A DNA stretch of 64,000 nucleotides from Tribonema minus (Eukaryota; Sar; Xanthophyceae; Tribonematales; Tribonemataceae), in NCBI GenBank assembly GCA_017506865.1, contig JAFCMP010000257.1, positions 744,001 through 808,000 of the forward strand, in the 5' to 3' direction. Positions within the stretch are counted from its first letter, which is position 1. Every line of letters begins with the position of its first letter. Shown piece after piece: positions 24,501 to 45,305 of this stretch. The translations under genes and the position numbers were made by a program. The notes beneath the pieces were generated by a model, which was not told where the DNA came from, ran no database searches, and was given only the letters and a program-made list of their open reading frames with translations.

Positions 24501-26260
24501 GTAAAGTAAGGAAGAAGCATGAATGTGCAGACATACCTGTATGAGATAGCTGCGGAGGTCCAACCCCCTGCACGCCTTCTGCAGCTCGCACGCCCTCACA
24601 AACGCCCTAAACGCTGCATTGACTAGATCTCACCATTTCGAGGACTAATCACTCAGCATCCTCGATGACTACATTCTGTAAAGTAAGGAAGAAGCATGAA
24701 TGTGCAGACATACCTGTATGAGATAGCTGCGAAGGTCCAGGCCCCTGCACGCCTCCTGCAGCTCGCAAGCTCTCACAAAGGCCCTGAACTCCCCCGCGCC
24801 CTCCAGCAGCCTTACGCGCTTCATGGCCTCATCGTAGTTGTTGATGTAGATGGAGTACATCTTGAAGAAGCTCGCCGACTGCGCATACATGCATACAAAC
24901 CGCATCATGCTGAGCAATGACACACTCTTGTTGTGTTGGTAGACTACATGTTGAAGAAGCTCGCCGACTGCGCATACATGCATACCGCGTCGTGCTGAGC
25001 GATGGCGTACTCGCCGTTGGTTACAATGCACAGGCTGAACAATTTGCAAAAGTTCACAGACTGCGCATGCGTGCATGCCATACAAGACTGCGCAATGCCG
25101 CACGTTTCATGGCCGTGTCGTAGTTGTTGATGTAGACTAGATGGGATTCATCGCGCAGACACTAGCGGACTGCACGGACTGTACACGCATGGACAATACA
25201 TGTGTACTCATGGCAGTATTTTGAGAAGTGTGATGGTATTTGCTCACCTCCTTGAAAACAATGCCCAGCCTTTTCTTCTGCGCGTACTCTGCCTGCAGCG
25301 ACTGCAGGAACTGCTCATTGAACGCCAGCAGCTGCTCCAGGTTTGAGAACACCCGCGACAGGTCCGCTGCGGAGGCAGGAGGCGCATTTTTTTCACCGTG
25401 CATCGCGAGATGTAGGCAGCATACAACGGAGGGTTAACCATAGAAGCAAAAGTGCTTAGGCACCACGCATTATGCGTACATACGCCCAGGACAGGTATGC
25501 TGCAGAAACGTAGCGCAGCTGCTGCGCATCGCAAAGCGTAGAGTCTCATGCGGCAGAGTGCCAGTGCAGCGAACCTGCACGGGCACTTATGTTGGTATGC
25601 ACAACGGTGCACTTTTGGCGCAACTTGCACTGCCCCAAAGCGCCATCAGGGAGAAGAACAGACATCGGCAAACTGCTACTGATCCCCAAGACAGGCGGAT
25701 GGCAGAGATGCGCGTGCAGTTAGATGTTGATGCTAGCTCCACCTTCCAAACAGCATGCAACTGCAACCATGTACGCCTGAATCGACGTTCTTACTTTCGG
25801 GTTAGTGATAAAGCGGCTTGTTGTGCAACCACCCCCCCCTTGAGCTGCAGCACCTGAGCTCGTATCATACATGCGGGGACGCACCTTCGGTACAGGGAAG
25901 CTTGTCCTTGCCGTCATTGAGCCATGCCCTCAGAGGATTGACGAACACCTTCATCAGCACTCGCAAGTGCTTCACATAGGTCTCCTCCGACCCCACGATC
26001 TCGTCCAAAATCTGCGCAGGGGGAATGCAAGGAGTCTCAGCATGCCTGTCCTGCGTCATACAAGCACGTGTCAGTCTGCTCGTGTCGTTTCTCATGCCTG
26101 GACCGCATCAATAGCACTCGTGCCGACTCATCACCTGACTCCTGTGGGTGACCACTTTCCCTTTCCGCTGCTCCGTTGCCACCTGCGGACCAGTGACGGC
26201 CCGCAGCAATACGGCTGGCCCGACGCTCGCGACGAGCCCATCTGCACTATCTGTGCTCAT
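10537..26260 (-). CDS. Dbl-family RhoGEF: DH-PH with low-complexity tail and PDZ-like C-terminus
   Basis: Activates Rho-type GTPases by GDP/GTP exchange (family knowledge). Fifteen exons: 26260-26135, 26011-25885, 25366-25248, 24878-24714, 22685-22581, 21130-21014, 20018-19860, 18872-18723, 17962-17570, 16982-16175, 15715-15049, 14449-14315, 13847-12354, 11925-11751, 11439-10537. Phases all agree and give 1880 residues. The DH domain (about 43-235) starts ILDEIVGSEETYVKHLRVL and contains the signature LIQPVQRVPRYKLLL; the PH domain (about 254-356) ends with the canonical Trp in KQEWLDAFTECF. The rest is Ala/Gly/Ser-rich with acidic and RS-like stretches. Near the C-terminus LVEGDIVSEVDGKRV followed by VSVLVLRL resembles the second half of a PDZ domain; its first half is probably separated by a poly-Ala run. 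The first exon (42 codons, MSTDSADGL...) is short; its ATG and the AGTCAG|GTGATG donor fit in phase. Confidence 0.85.
12241..12346. repeat. interstitial telomere-type repeats
   Basis: CCCTAACCCTAACCCTACCC and variants in the RhoGEF intron between exons 13 and 14. Similar runs lie near 19205, 19445-19475, 19815-19835, 22084-22118, 33550-33570, 36735-36785 and 42400-42430. Confidence 0.85.
14210..14240. repeat. 31-bp homopolymer C run
   Basis: Uninterrupted C31 on the plus strand in the RhoGEF intron upstream of exon 12. Interrupted poly-C tracts of 10-17 also precede CNNM exon 5 and its copies (34561-34575, 34691-34720, 35030-35066) and act as pyrimidine tracts. Confidence 0.95.
18350..18640 (-). 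repeat. degenerate copies of the RhoGEF PH exon (exon 8) donor end
   Basis: Three copies of the sequence encoding EWLDAFTECFASLRGNE and its GTATG donor lie downstream of the real border at 18723. The best is at about 18572-18640. Each is followed by GTATATACA-type palindromic stretches. Confidence 0.85.
19505..19760 (-). repeat. degenerate copies of the RhoGEF PH exon (exon 7) donor end
   Basis: Two copies of the exon end encoding DRKSRYKTHKRIPLET with the GTGAGC donor, at about 19690-19750 and 19508-19560, follow the true border at 19860. Confidence 0.8.
20030..20760 (-). repeat. ~110-bp tandem array of the RhoGEF PH exon (exon 7) acceptor end
   Basis: Seven copies of the acceptor plus the sequence encoding KEGPLRKVCNSGPRKYRFV, with borders near 20129, 20239, 20349, 20449, 20553, 20655 and about 20757, precede the true acceptor at 20018. 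Spacing is 110-111 bp for the nearest copies and about 100-104 bp further away. Divergence increases with distance, and some have lost the AG. Confidence 0.85.
21285..22030 (-). repeat. degenerate copies of the RhoGEF exon 6 acceptor end
   Basis: At least four copies of the exon start encoding ITRVAVRLNENARDHD lie at about 21285-21332, 21430-21488, 21575-21645 and 21975-22030, upstream of the true acceptor at 21130. Confidence 0.75.
22690..23095 (-). repeat. 119-bp tandem array of the RhoGEF DH exon (exon 5) acceptor end
   Basis: Copies of CAGCCCGTTCAGCGCGTGCC and the following codons (PVQRVPRYKLLLAELL) have borders at 22804, 22923, 23007 and 23092 against 22685 for the real one. Spacings are 119, 119, 84 and 85 bp. 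The first two copies are nearly identical to the exon. Confidence 0.88.
24040..24620 (-). repeat. 177-bp tandem array of the RhoGEF DH exon (exon 4) donor end
   Basis: Copies of the end encoding CRGLDLRSYLIQ with the GTATG donor have borders at 24537, 24360 and 24182 against the true 24714, spacings 177, 177 and 178 bp. The first copy is almost identical for the whole unit. A shorter remnant lies near 24040-24110. Confidence 0.88.
24945..25145 (-). repeat. degenerate copies of the RhoGEF exon 4 acceptor end
   Basis: Three copies of the start encoding SASFFKMYSIYINN with its CGCAG acceptor lie upstream of the true acceptor at 24878. Confidence 0.75.
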
Positions 26261-26679
26261 GGGACCCCGCTCTAAATGGCCTGCAGTATGTAGCTGCAGC
26301 GACTCTGTTTACACCACCCTTCGAACCCCTTCCCTTGTCTGCATGCACATGACCAGTGGCCACATCTCTAGCGATTCGATCAGCCTGCCGTGGTGTTCAG
26401 CCGCCTGTCCAGCCGCCTCGCACTGCAGTGGAGCCGAGCCACGTTGGGGTCTCCATCGCGAAAAACGTTACATTCTGTGAGCGACTTTGGTCGGATACGA
26501 CCCCGGCCGAGCGCAGAAGGCGACACGTCTCAAAGTGACACGCGTCAACCCGTGAACCTGTCTACATTGTGTTTGGCCAAGTGGGACAGCTGTGGGTGGT
26601 GGCGCCTGGCGTAGCAGCTGAGAAGAATCGAAAGGGGGCAGCAAATTCTTTTGAGCATTGCATTGCACAGCAGGCGGAC
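26261..26679. promoter_or_regulatory. divergent intergenic region, likely bidirectional promoter
   Basis: Only about 420 bp separate the proposed RhoGEF start (minus) from the plastid-protein start (plus). Both promoters and 5' UTRs must therefore lie here if the start calls are right. No TATA box or other core element stands out. Confidence 0.35.
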
Positions 26680-28934
26680 ATGCAATCAGCTTGTGGCCAC
26701 GCCACAGCAGCCTGCTTGTGGTGCGCCGCTGCTGTGGTCTGCGTCGTCCTCGTGGCTCAGCCTGCTGCAGCCTTCACAGCGCCGCTATTGACAAGATGGC
26801 AGCAGCATCCAACGCGGCAAACCTGCTCCAGCCGCAGCCACCACTGCCATAGCCCCTTGCAGCGGCGGCCATTGACTTCAACTGCAGAAGACCTCGATGA
26901 CATACTAGCCGAGCCTGCTACAGTCGAGGAGACAGTCATTGAAGTCGCTGAGCCGGGCAAGAGGAAAAGGGGTAGACCCCGGAAGGCGGAGACGGAGGCC
27001 GCAGCAGCAGCAGCCGGGGAGCTTCTACCCAAGCCACGCAAGCGCAAATCGAAGAAAGCGCAGCAGTTCTCTTTCTTGCAACCAGGCGAGCAGCCCCACC
27101 CAGATTGCCGAGCGCACTTGGCTATCGTACATACGGGGAGCGATGAGGACTGTCAAACGGTGTCGGGCTTGAGGGTGCTGCTGGCGGACCGTTTTGGGGA
27201 CGTGGTGAACGTAAGTCCAAGCGCAAGCCGTCAACTGAACTGATTCAGAGCAATTAATGTCACACTGTTTTGTGCAAAGTGCATTTCACAAAATTATTGT
27301 AGCACTTTATACAGTACATTAGTTGAATTGCTCTGATGCTGCCTGAACAGCAGCGTTGGTCGCACAAACCCTTCAATAAGCTGCTCTTGGTCACCCAGAC
27401 AGGGTGCCCATGCGTAGACCAGTCGCGACAGTACATGTGCGGAGTGGTCATGTGCTCGTCTGTCTGTGGACTGGTTCATAGTTAAACCAGCGTACTCTCC
27501 AACAGCATACATCACATCTCTGTTGTCACCACCTATTCCTCTACCACGAGTGATTTCTGAATTCACTATCGTGAGCCTTCAAGCACGCTTTCAACACGCC
27601 TACTTTGTTGAAGTACATCCATCTTCGTTGAAGCACATTTCCTCTTTGGAGACCCGCCTCACGAACTCGCTTTGCAGTGTGCCCCTGTTTTCATGGTGCA
27701 AGTGCATCATGCTTTGGACTATAGACTGTTTACCACGAGCCAAGCCGCTTCCATGTATACATGTTCAGATAGAGCGTGTGCAAGACGACATCCCACACGC
27801 TTCAAGGTGAAAGGTTTACTTTCAGCAAACCTGTGAAGGCAGAGCCCGCTTCACCAAGAGCTGGTTCAGGAGCACCAGTGGTAACTTATTGAAGTATCCA
27901 CCAGAAACGCTTTGGAAATAGGGATGCAGAGGGCTTCAGAACTCAAGCAAGCCTCAGAAACCCCAATTGGCAGCAGCAGCAGCAAGGCGCTGCACATAAC
28001 TGTGCGTCTGTAACATCGTCACCAACCTATACAGTGACTGTCACGTAACAGTCATGCCAATCGCATCCGCGTTGCACCTGACCGTGGCCAGTCAGAGAAG
28101 TCGATGGTGGTGAGGCGTGCATGCGGTATGGTCATGTTGTTGCATGCCACCCTATCTGCACTAGACCAGTGTTGTTGGCACTCGTGTACTTGGTCGATCT
28201 GATTAGTGACGTTGGTATTCAAGATGGAGTTGGACGACACATGTCTGTTGACGTCGGCGTCTGATGGCAACAAACGCAGTGGGACAAGTCGCATTTACAG
28301 CGTGTAGCTTACCGTCTGCGCCATTATCGCCAGCTAAATGCAACTTGTGTCCACATCAATCATGCATCTGGACGCAACTTTGTCCACTTCAATTCTGCAT
28401 CTCGTCACGAATTTTCATTTCTATGCGCTTCGGCCAGTGAAGTCCTCGCGCTTGCGTGCGCGACGCTCCTTTCCACGACAAGCCACGGCCGTGCTAGACA
28501 CAGCACAAACGGCGGTACCACCCTATTTGACGTCGGCCCAGCAACTTCAACTTTGACCAAAACTTCAACTTCCCCGTCGCACATGACTGTCGTTCGCCTC
28601 GCGCATCACCTGTTCCAGCGAGCTTGGCCCTCAGCTTGGGGCGCGCACTTCACCGGACGTCACGGCGCTTGCGTGTATGTGCACGAATCACCTCATGCCC
28701 ACCCCCCACTTTCCCCCCTCCCTGCGCTGAGCGCTGCAGGTGTACGACGAGGCCTACGACAAGGAGGCGAGCCGCCTGTTTGAGATGTGGCTGGAGGGGC
28801 CCAACATTGTGCGCCTATACTCGCGTCAGGGGCAGCTCGATGGGGACCTCGATGACGCTGCGATGGAGAGAATCATGGCCACTGTCGAAGAGGAAGTCTC
28901 GGACATTGCGCTGCACACGTACGGACCGTTCTGA
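26680..28934 (+). CDS. predicted plastid-targeted protein with AT-hook-like motif
   Basis: Two exons, 26680-27210 and 28740-28934, joined in phase 0 (GTAAGT donor, GCTGCAG acceptor) to give 241 residues. The N-terminus has a hydrophobic core and Ala-rich cleavage region followed by AFTAP, the ASAFAP-type bipartite presequence of heterokont-like plastids, then a Ser/Arg-rich stretch like a transit peptide. Next come an acidic segment and a basic KRKRGRPRK, an AT-hook-like core, with a second Lys/Arg cluster after it. The C-terminal ~100 residues form a compact globular domain (HLAIVHTGSDEDC to the end). Its strand-helix order recalls small thioredoxin-fold Rdx/SelW proteins, but no CxxC is present, so that assignment is weak. 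The 1.5-kb intron shows no exon-copy array. I chose the ATG at 26680 because it starts the signal peptide; the frame is open further upstream but without an ATG. Confidence 0.75.
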
Positions 28935-29736
28935 GCGAGGAGAGGAGTGGGCCGCATTAGGGTGGTGGTGATGAAGTGCGGGAAGGGGGGGGGGGTGGAG
29001 GGGGGGGGGGGGAGATGTCTGTGGCGTTGCAGCGCCACTCGGGCCCGCTATGCCATGCACCTTGGATGTTAACAAATGTTGACAAGTGGACACATGAGTG
29101 CAATAAGCTGCAGTGTGTGTGTTGTTGCGTTTGCATCCATTCTACTTGTGCCAATTGTTCCGTGTGTTCGCCCTACGGCTTTGTTGGGTGTGCCATGGTA
29201 GCAGCAGTGGGGCGCTGCGCTGTTCCTGTGCATGTTGACATATGCTGAGGTCATGACGCCTCATACGCACAGGGCATCCACATCAGCTGTGCCAGTCTCT
29301 CAACAAGCGTGCGTTGAAAACAGCACAGTGGAAATCGCACATGTAGTTGAAGTTGAAGCTGGAACTTCGGAGGGTGAATAAAAAAGTTGAAATAAAGTAG
29401 CACACTTCTCGCCATCGACACCGGAGCCCGCGCCTGCTGTGCCACACTGAATGGAAAATGATTATGTGAGTACGCTGCACTGGTTGTGCATGCTCCGGCT
29501 AGCTCGTTCGCTCACGATGATGCGCCATGACGAGTTGTTCTATGGTCCTGTTAAAACCTGTTGCGATGTAGAGCGCTCCTATACATGCTGTTGATGCGCC
29601 ATTGTCGCCCACCTCGACAGTTTCGTGGCTGGAGAAATAATGCCTGCTGGTTGCTGTTTGTCTGGTTGCTCAAATGACTCAATTTTTTGGAGACCAGCGT
29701 CCTTACGAGTTGCGATGTGGCGATGATTTGGTTGCG

Positions 29737-29850
29737 GCATCTGTGCATGCAGAATAAGACATGACACGTCTATTTCACCGTCGGAATCAACCGGCGTCTG
29801 TGCATGCAGAATAAGACATGACACGTCTTTTACACCGTTGGAATCAACAC
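29737..29850. repeat. imperfect ~58-bp tandem duplication upstream of CNNM
   Basis: Two units share TGTGCATGCAGAATAAGACA and a following TGACACGTCT...ACCGT...GAATCAAC. They lie just 5' of the first recognised CNNM exon. Confidence 0.75.
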
Positions 29851-29906
29851 AAACCTCGTTGGCACTACACCTGATTGTCACATTTTTCCTGCCCGTTTGG
29901 TCTCAG

Positions 29907-39748
<9,842 letters not shown>

Positions 39749-39873
39749 TCGCCGACGTGCTTATTCGAAGCTGGGGGCGGAAGGGGGAGGGGGTGGGGGG
39801 GGGTCAGTCTCACTACGAATGAGGGGGGGAGGGGAGTATGTGCCGTCACAACAAGCACAACTGATTTATGTGC

Positions 39874-40504
39874 CTATTCGTCCAGCATCCGCACAAAGGC
39901 AGAGAGGATGCGGTTGGGTGTGGGCACAGCGTGGAGCGTTGCTGCCTCATGTTGCAGTGCTGAAGCCCTGACACTAGCCTCATGTTGCTCTGCTGAAGCC
40001 CTGATACTCACATGTAGTGACTTGTTCTGTTCCAGCACGACCGCTTTCGCTTGTAGACTGTGGGCGCAATCCTGATGGCGATTACCGATAGGTGCATCAG
40101 ACAAGCGACACGGCTGCCTTCTTTGCTACTGTGTGTGGGTCCCAGATGGCGTAATCAACGCTTGTTACAGGGAAAGCGCAAAGCACCGCCCTCTGTGAGA
40201 GAAGCTTATCACCAGCGCTGTATACAATGAGGACACTGGCTCTGTGCGGGAAAATGCGATGGGATACACAAATAATACACTTGTTGCTTGCGAATGCAAA
40301 AATCTGTAGTTGCACTTCTGTCTTTGCTGCAATACACCGGTTGGTTGCAAGATGCCTGTTCATTTGGCGGACAATGCATGGATTGTGGGGCATTCCAGTC
40401 AAACTGTGCACAGCATGCATGATGTTGCTCTTTGAGCTGCGCACTTGTGGTACTGACACGGCCTTAGACGTGAGTTCAATTTCAATATGAACAGTCAAAG
40501 ACAA
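39874..40504 (-). other. two adjoining minus-strand ORFs, uncertain
   Basis: Between CNNM and YHYH two open stretches (40504-40097 and 40104-39874) follow each other with a small overlap. The second contains two similar ten-residue units (SIRASAEQHEA and SVRASALQHEA) and coiled-coil-like composition. No domain is recognised and no splice model is convincing. The rest of 39749-40944 shows nothing I can name. Confidence 0.2.
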
Positions 40505-40944
40505 CGCTTCAGCAACCCATACAAAGATTTGTCTCTAAATTGCCTGTAGTCAAGAGCGCGGGGGTGCAACCGCTAAACGCAGATCGCAGGGTCACTCGCG
40601 GAAAAAAACCCAGTGCCTTTTTTTTCCCTTACATCACAGTTTTCATCTGTAGGTTTACAGGCACCACGACAAACTGCGTCTCGTCAGTGCTGCACGTCAT
40701 TCGGGGGAGGGCGTGCGGACGGTCCATTGTGCGGTAAGCTTCATATTTGCTGTTCAGCCAAAAAAACCCGCGCGTGTATACGTATCGATATCCGGCCTGC
40801 TGTTGACACCACCTGGTGTGACAGCCATGCTCCAGGTCGACACGCCAGGCCTGGATTGATTGCTGATGCATCTACACTTCGCTCATCGCGTACTTGCGGT
40901 GCAGGGAGCATCATTTGCCAGGCACAGATCGAAAGCTTCTGAAG

Positions 40945-43900
40945 ATGCACTGCATGAAGCCAGTGGCGTTGGCTTTGATGGCGACGCAGGCGGTCAGAGG
41001 ACAGTCAATTTGCGGCAAGGTAACGTCAACGAAGCAAGTGGATATAGAGACCAACCATCAGACGCTCGTCATTACCTCCACGGGTGAGTGGAAGCCAACG
41101 GGAACATTATTTGCACGACCTCCGGTTGCAAACTTCATTGCTGATGCGAGATACCTAAAGGCCAAGACATTGTCGCCGGACCTGTGTGCTCCTGCAGCTT
41201 ACAGGAGAATCTTCACAAGAGCTTGTTCCGTGAGATGCATCGTGGGCTCTGTGTCGCATTTGCTGTTCACACCTCACGATCTTGTGTATACAGGTCACTC
41301 ACTTTTGGAAAGCTTCTGAGCAGTATCTGTTGAGTAATTATGGCTGCTAAGGACGGACGGATAGCTCTGCCAGTGTAGTAGTGCCAAATCCACGATGCAG
41401 CAAGAGCACTTGGCTTCAGGCATGCTTGATGCTGTTCATCCGCACTTGCACAAAGCCTCGACTTGAATGCCTCAGGCGTAGAAAGCAAACGCGTACGCCC
41501 GCATACATGCAGGATTTCTTTGTAATCGCCATGTGGCGGAAGAGCTGACCAGACAGTGACAGCTGCTGAAACTCAACATCTTTCTCGAGCGAAACTCAAC
41601 ATCTTTCTCGAGCGTTTCCCATCATGCGAGTGTCCACACTGTGACCAAGCCAACAAACACGGCCCCCAATGCTGCTGTCCAACTTGCAATGTTTACGCAA
41701 TGGCGATCCCTCTTCTGTTGTAGGCTGCCCGGGCTATGACTGGACCTCCGAGACGACTCCCAGCGAAGCCGAAACCATACCAATGAGATGGTGGTGCCGC
41801 TGACGCCGACTATTGCCAGCAAACCTGTACAATGGGTAGGTATAGAGGACGCAAATGGCAACCTACCCAACCCCGTGATCATGGGCACGATAGGCTACGC
41901 GACGAATGGCGTGGCGATCTTTGGCAACGCGGATGCGGATAAGCAGGATGCGTTTATTAACGAGAGCCACACGTTTGACACGTGCAAGGGGCATCCGGTG
42001 AGCCACAAACCAAATGTCACATTGAGTGTCAATTGCAACAATCAACAATCAGTGCGGATAAGCAGGACGCGTTTATCAATGAGGGCCACACGTTGGCATG
42101 TGCAAGTGGCACCCGGTGAGCTTTGATGCCACCATAAATTCATAAATTGAATGTTATGTTGTCAACTTCAACAATCAGTGCGGATAAGCAGGAGGCGTTG
42201 ATCAATGAGAGCCACACTTTCGACACGCGCAAGGGGCACACGGTGAGCTGTCATGCCACGAATGAGCGGCTCGTTGAATGTCAACTTCAACAGTGCGGCT
42301 GATGCCAATTGAACTTGTTTTCGTTGGCGTCACCGCACTGCTGCGCTTATGCGTGCCAGTGTGGTGCTTCTGGCCACCGAAGTAGCCCTAAACCCAACCT
42401 CACCCTAACCCTAAACCTAACCCATACCCTAGGTCATCATGTTGGTAGCAGCGACTGACTGGTAATGCCACTGCTTGCTCTCAGTGCTGGCCTGCATGCG
42501 TGTGAGCTAAAGCCTACGGTGGACAAGCGTGTGTCAATGTGCCATTCATCATCACATTACTCCAATTTCACCCACCTCGAGGACCTGTGATTGATGCGCG
42601 GACCATCCCCCAGCCCCCTGCAACCTCACAGGTACAGTCAATGTACGAGTTCTGCTGCAATACATTGGTTGTTTTCTGATCAAGCCATTGCATCACTGCC
42701 TGGCACTCCACCTAGACACACAAGAAACAGTCAATGCAAGACCACCGTTGCAACATGCCGAGTGCTATCTGATCAACCCATGTATCACATCAATGCCCGG
42801 CACCCCTTGTTGCAGGACCGGCAAGGCGACTACCACTATCACAGCGAGCCAGCGCAGGGCTGCGTTTTCACGGACACTGCGGGAGAGCACTCCCCACTGT
42901 TTGGAATTATGGCGGACGGAGTGCCCATATTTGGCTCGCTGGGCGATGGGGGCGTCGCTCCCACGGATTTGGACGCGTGTGGGGGGTACGTAGGTATACC
43001 GTCAATTTACAAACTTTGAATCAAAGACCTCAAGTTAAAGACTGCAAGTGAAGACTTCAAATTACCAAAAAAAGCAGCTATTGGAGGGTAGGCATCCCCA
43101 AATTCTAAGGAAAGCAGTCCATGGAGGGTATGTGATTGCAGTGTGTGTAGACGCAAGGTGTGTAGCGTGTGTGTAACAGCAGCTTGCGGCTGGTGTTCAA
43201 GGTATACAAGAATGCAGCGCGTGGAGCGTACATGGGGCATGTACATGGGGTATGTGCAGTTTGACTGATCTCTGCGGGTCATTGCTCAAAGCACTATGTG
43301 TCACTAGGCACCGACGCTGATACTGCCGCCGCGGATTATGTATGCTGACACTGCCGCCGTGAGTTGCGTATGTAGTCCATGCAATTGTAGCCCTGAGCAC
43401 CGATGCTGGGGTAATCTATATGGTATATACAGTTAAAGCGGTTTGGGGGACGTAGCTCAAAGCAGCTGCGTCACTGGGCACCAACGCTGAGACCGCCGCC
43501 GTGTGTTACATGTGTGATCCATGCGCTTGTAGTACTGAGCACTGATGCTGAGCACTGATGCTCAGACCGCCACCGTGCACCTCAGTGCTGGCTTCTGAGA
43601 TGCAACCACTCGCCAGCAGCAGTGCTCAATCCAGAGCCACGCCTGAGAACATTACGCAGGACGTTCAAACCGTGTTTGCTGACAGCACAGGCCGCCTTTC
43701 GTCATCGTAGGAACATCAGCGCAACATGCTTCTGCTTATCATCATCAGATAATAATGCCCAGTGTTGCCTTGCCCTTCTACACCCCCCTGAGCCCTCCCC
43801 CCCATCCCAAGCACGCTTACGCTCCCACTCTTGTAAAACCAGGCCCTCCCCTCCATGTACCTACTACCCATGCTTCCACCAATGTTTGGTGCCAGGCATG

Positions 43901-44545
43901 TCAACTGGTGCAACGTACGCCTACTACCACTGCCACCTCCCCCCCATCGGCGCCTTCCCTGCAAGGTCGTGTGCCAGCGCCGCTACCTTTTTACACCCGG
44001 CGGCCCTAACCCTTGCCCTAATCCTGGCCCTAGTCGCACCTCCGCCGCACCCACCTGCAGGCACGTAGACGCCACATACGCCTACTACCACTATCACCTC
44101 CCCCCCAACAGCGCCGTCCCCTACATGGCATGGCTACTCCTTTTCCTAGCGTTGACTGCGACTTGAACCCTCACTTGAAACTAGTACCCTAATCCTAGCC
44201 TACCCCGCTTCCGCCCACTTCGACTGCAGGCACGTCGACACCACATACGCCTACTACCACTACCACCTCCCCCCCAACGGCGCCTTCCCCTACACAGTGG
44301 CGTGCCTCCGCGGCCGCCTCTCCGACACCTCCTTCACCAACGGCTCTCCCAACCTCCTCCAGAGCCTCCCTGCGTGCACGCCTCAGGCGCAGCAGTACAA
44401 CTACACGGGCGTCGCGGCCATGTTTGCCGCGGCGGATCCCGCAGGCGCCGACTCCACTGACACCGGCGGCGCCGCCGCTGCTGTCCCCTCTGTGCTTGCT
44501 GTTGTGTGCGGCGCGGTGTTTGCGGCAATGGCAGCTGCCTTTTGA
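40945..44545 (+). CDS. secreted YHYH-domain protein (apparent frameshift in exon 2)
   Basis: Exons 40945-41083, 41724-41997, 42816-42985 and 44230-44545 have matching GT/AG borders. Exon 1 starts with a signal peptide (MKPVALALMATQAVRG core). The family motif appears as GDYHYHSEP in exon 3 and as AYYHYHLPPNG in exon 4. MVVPLTPTIASKP in exon 2 and GIMADGVPIFGSLGDGG in exon 3 are also typical of YHYH proteins. The tail ends in a hydrophobic Ala/Val stretch after a small-residue region, as in GPI-anchored or membrane-tethered proteins. In exon 2 the 5' part (GCPGYDWTSETTP) and the 3' part (from about 41785) lie in different frames: one base is missing, or two are extra, near 41775-41790. This is either an assembly error or a true break. 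The molecular function of YHYH proteins is unknown. Confidence 0.72.
42010..42245 (+). repeat. copies of the YHYH exon 2 donor end
   Basis: GCGGATAAGCAGGA...GAGAGCCACAC...GTGAGC recurs with borders at 42115 and 42242 against the true 41997. Spacings are 118 and 127 bp. Confidence 0.88.
43896..44145 (+). repeat. ~167-bp tandem copies of the YHYH exon 4 acceptor end
   Basis: Acceptors at 43896 and 44061 precede copies of the codons for TYAYYHYHLPPNGAFPY; the true acceptor is 44230. Spacings are 165 and 169 bp. The second copy retains YYHYHLPPN. Confidence 0.9.
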
Positions 44546-45305
44546 TGAGCGCTGCTGTGGGGGTGCGACGCTCCTTGTTCCGGTGACAACGTCTCCCCTC
44601 AGCGCCCCTTGTCAGTGTCTCATCTCATGTGGTTACTCAAGGTGAAGCCATTGTCAGACCGGAATGGGGGTAGATCGGCCCTCTGGTGATAACTACAGCG
44701 CTGCTGTTGCAGAGTTGAAGTATCGCCGCATGACAACGTGGCCTTTCCTCTGTCAGCGGGCCCCACAGGTCCCTGGCTCTGGTTTCCTCCACAGCATTCA
44801 GCCGCTGCTGCAGCGGCGACGGCACCCTGAGACCCCCCCTTGTTGCCGTTGCCATGAGTGTCGTGTCTGTTTTCATTCCCGTGATTCCGTATCCATCGCA
44901 CATTGGCACGGTACGGGCGCTTGCAGCCCCCAGCGTTGTTGAGCACTGCTGCCACTTAGCCCCCCTCCCCCCCCCCGTCCCCCCTTTCGAACCAGCGGCC
45001 TTTGCTGCAACATGCGAAAGATGCCTGTTTTCATTCCTCCGTCTGCCGAGACGTCTCAAGAGCTGCACCTCCACTATCTGTGGTGATATCACATGGTGAC
45101 TGTCTCGGTTCTTTGACGCTGCATGGCAACGCATTGTGGCGCGGTGGCAGCCGGCCACGTCAGAGACGATACACTTGTGGAAAACAGATGCGCATTGAGA
45201 AGAACGATGATACCCCCACCACAACACCTGAACCTTTCCTGCAGTGTTGTGCGCTGCGCCTGGTGTTTGTGTCGTAGGGAGGAGAACCTTGTGCCACTGC
45301 GTGCT

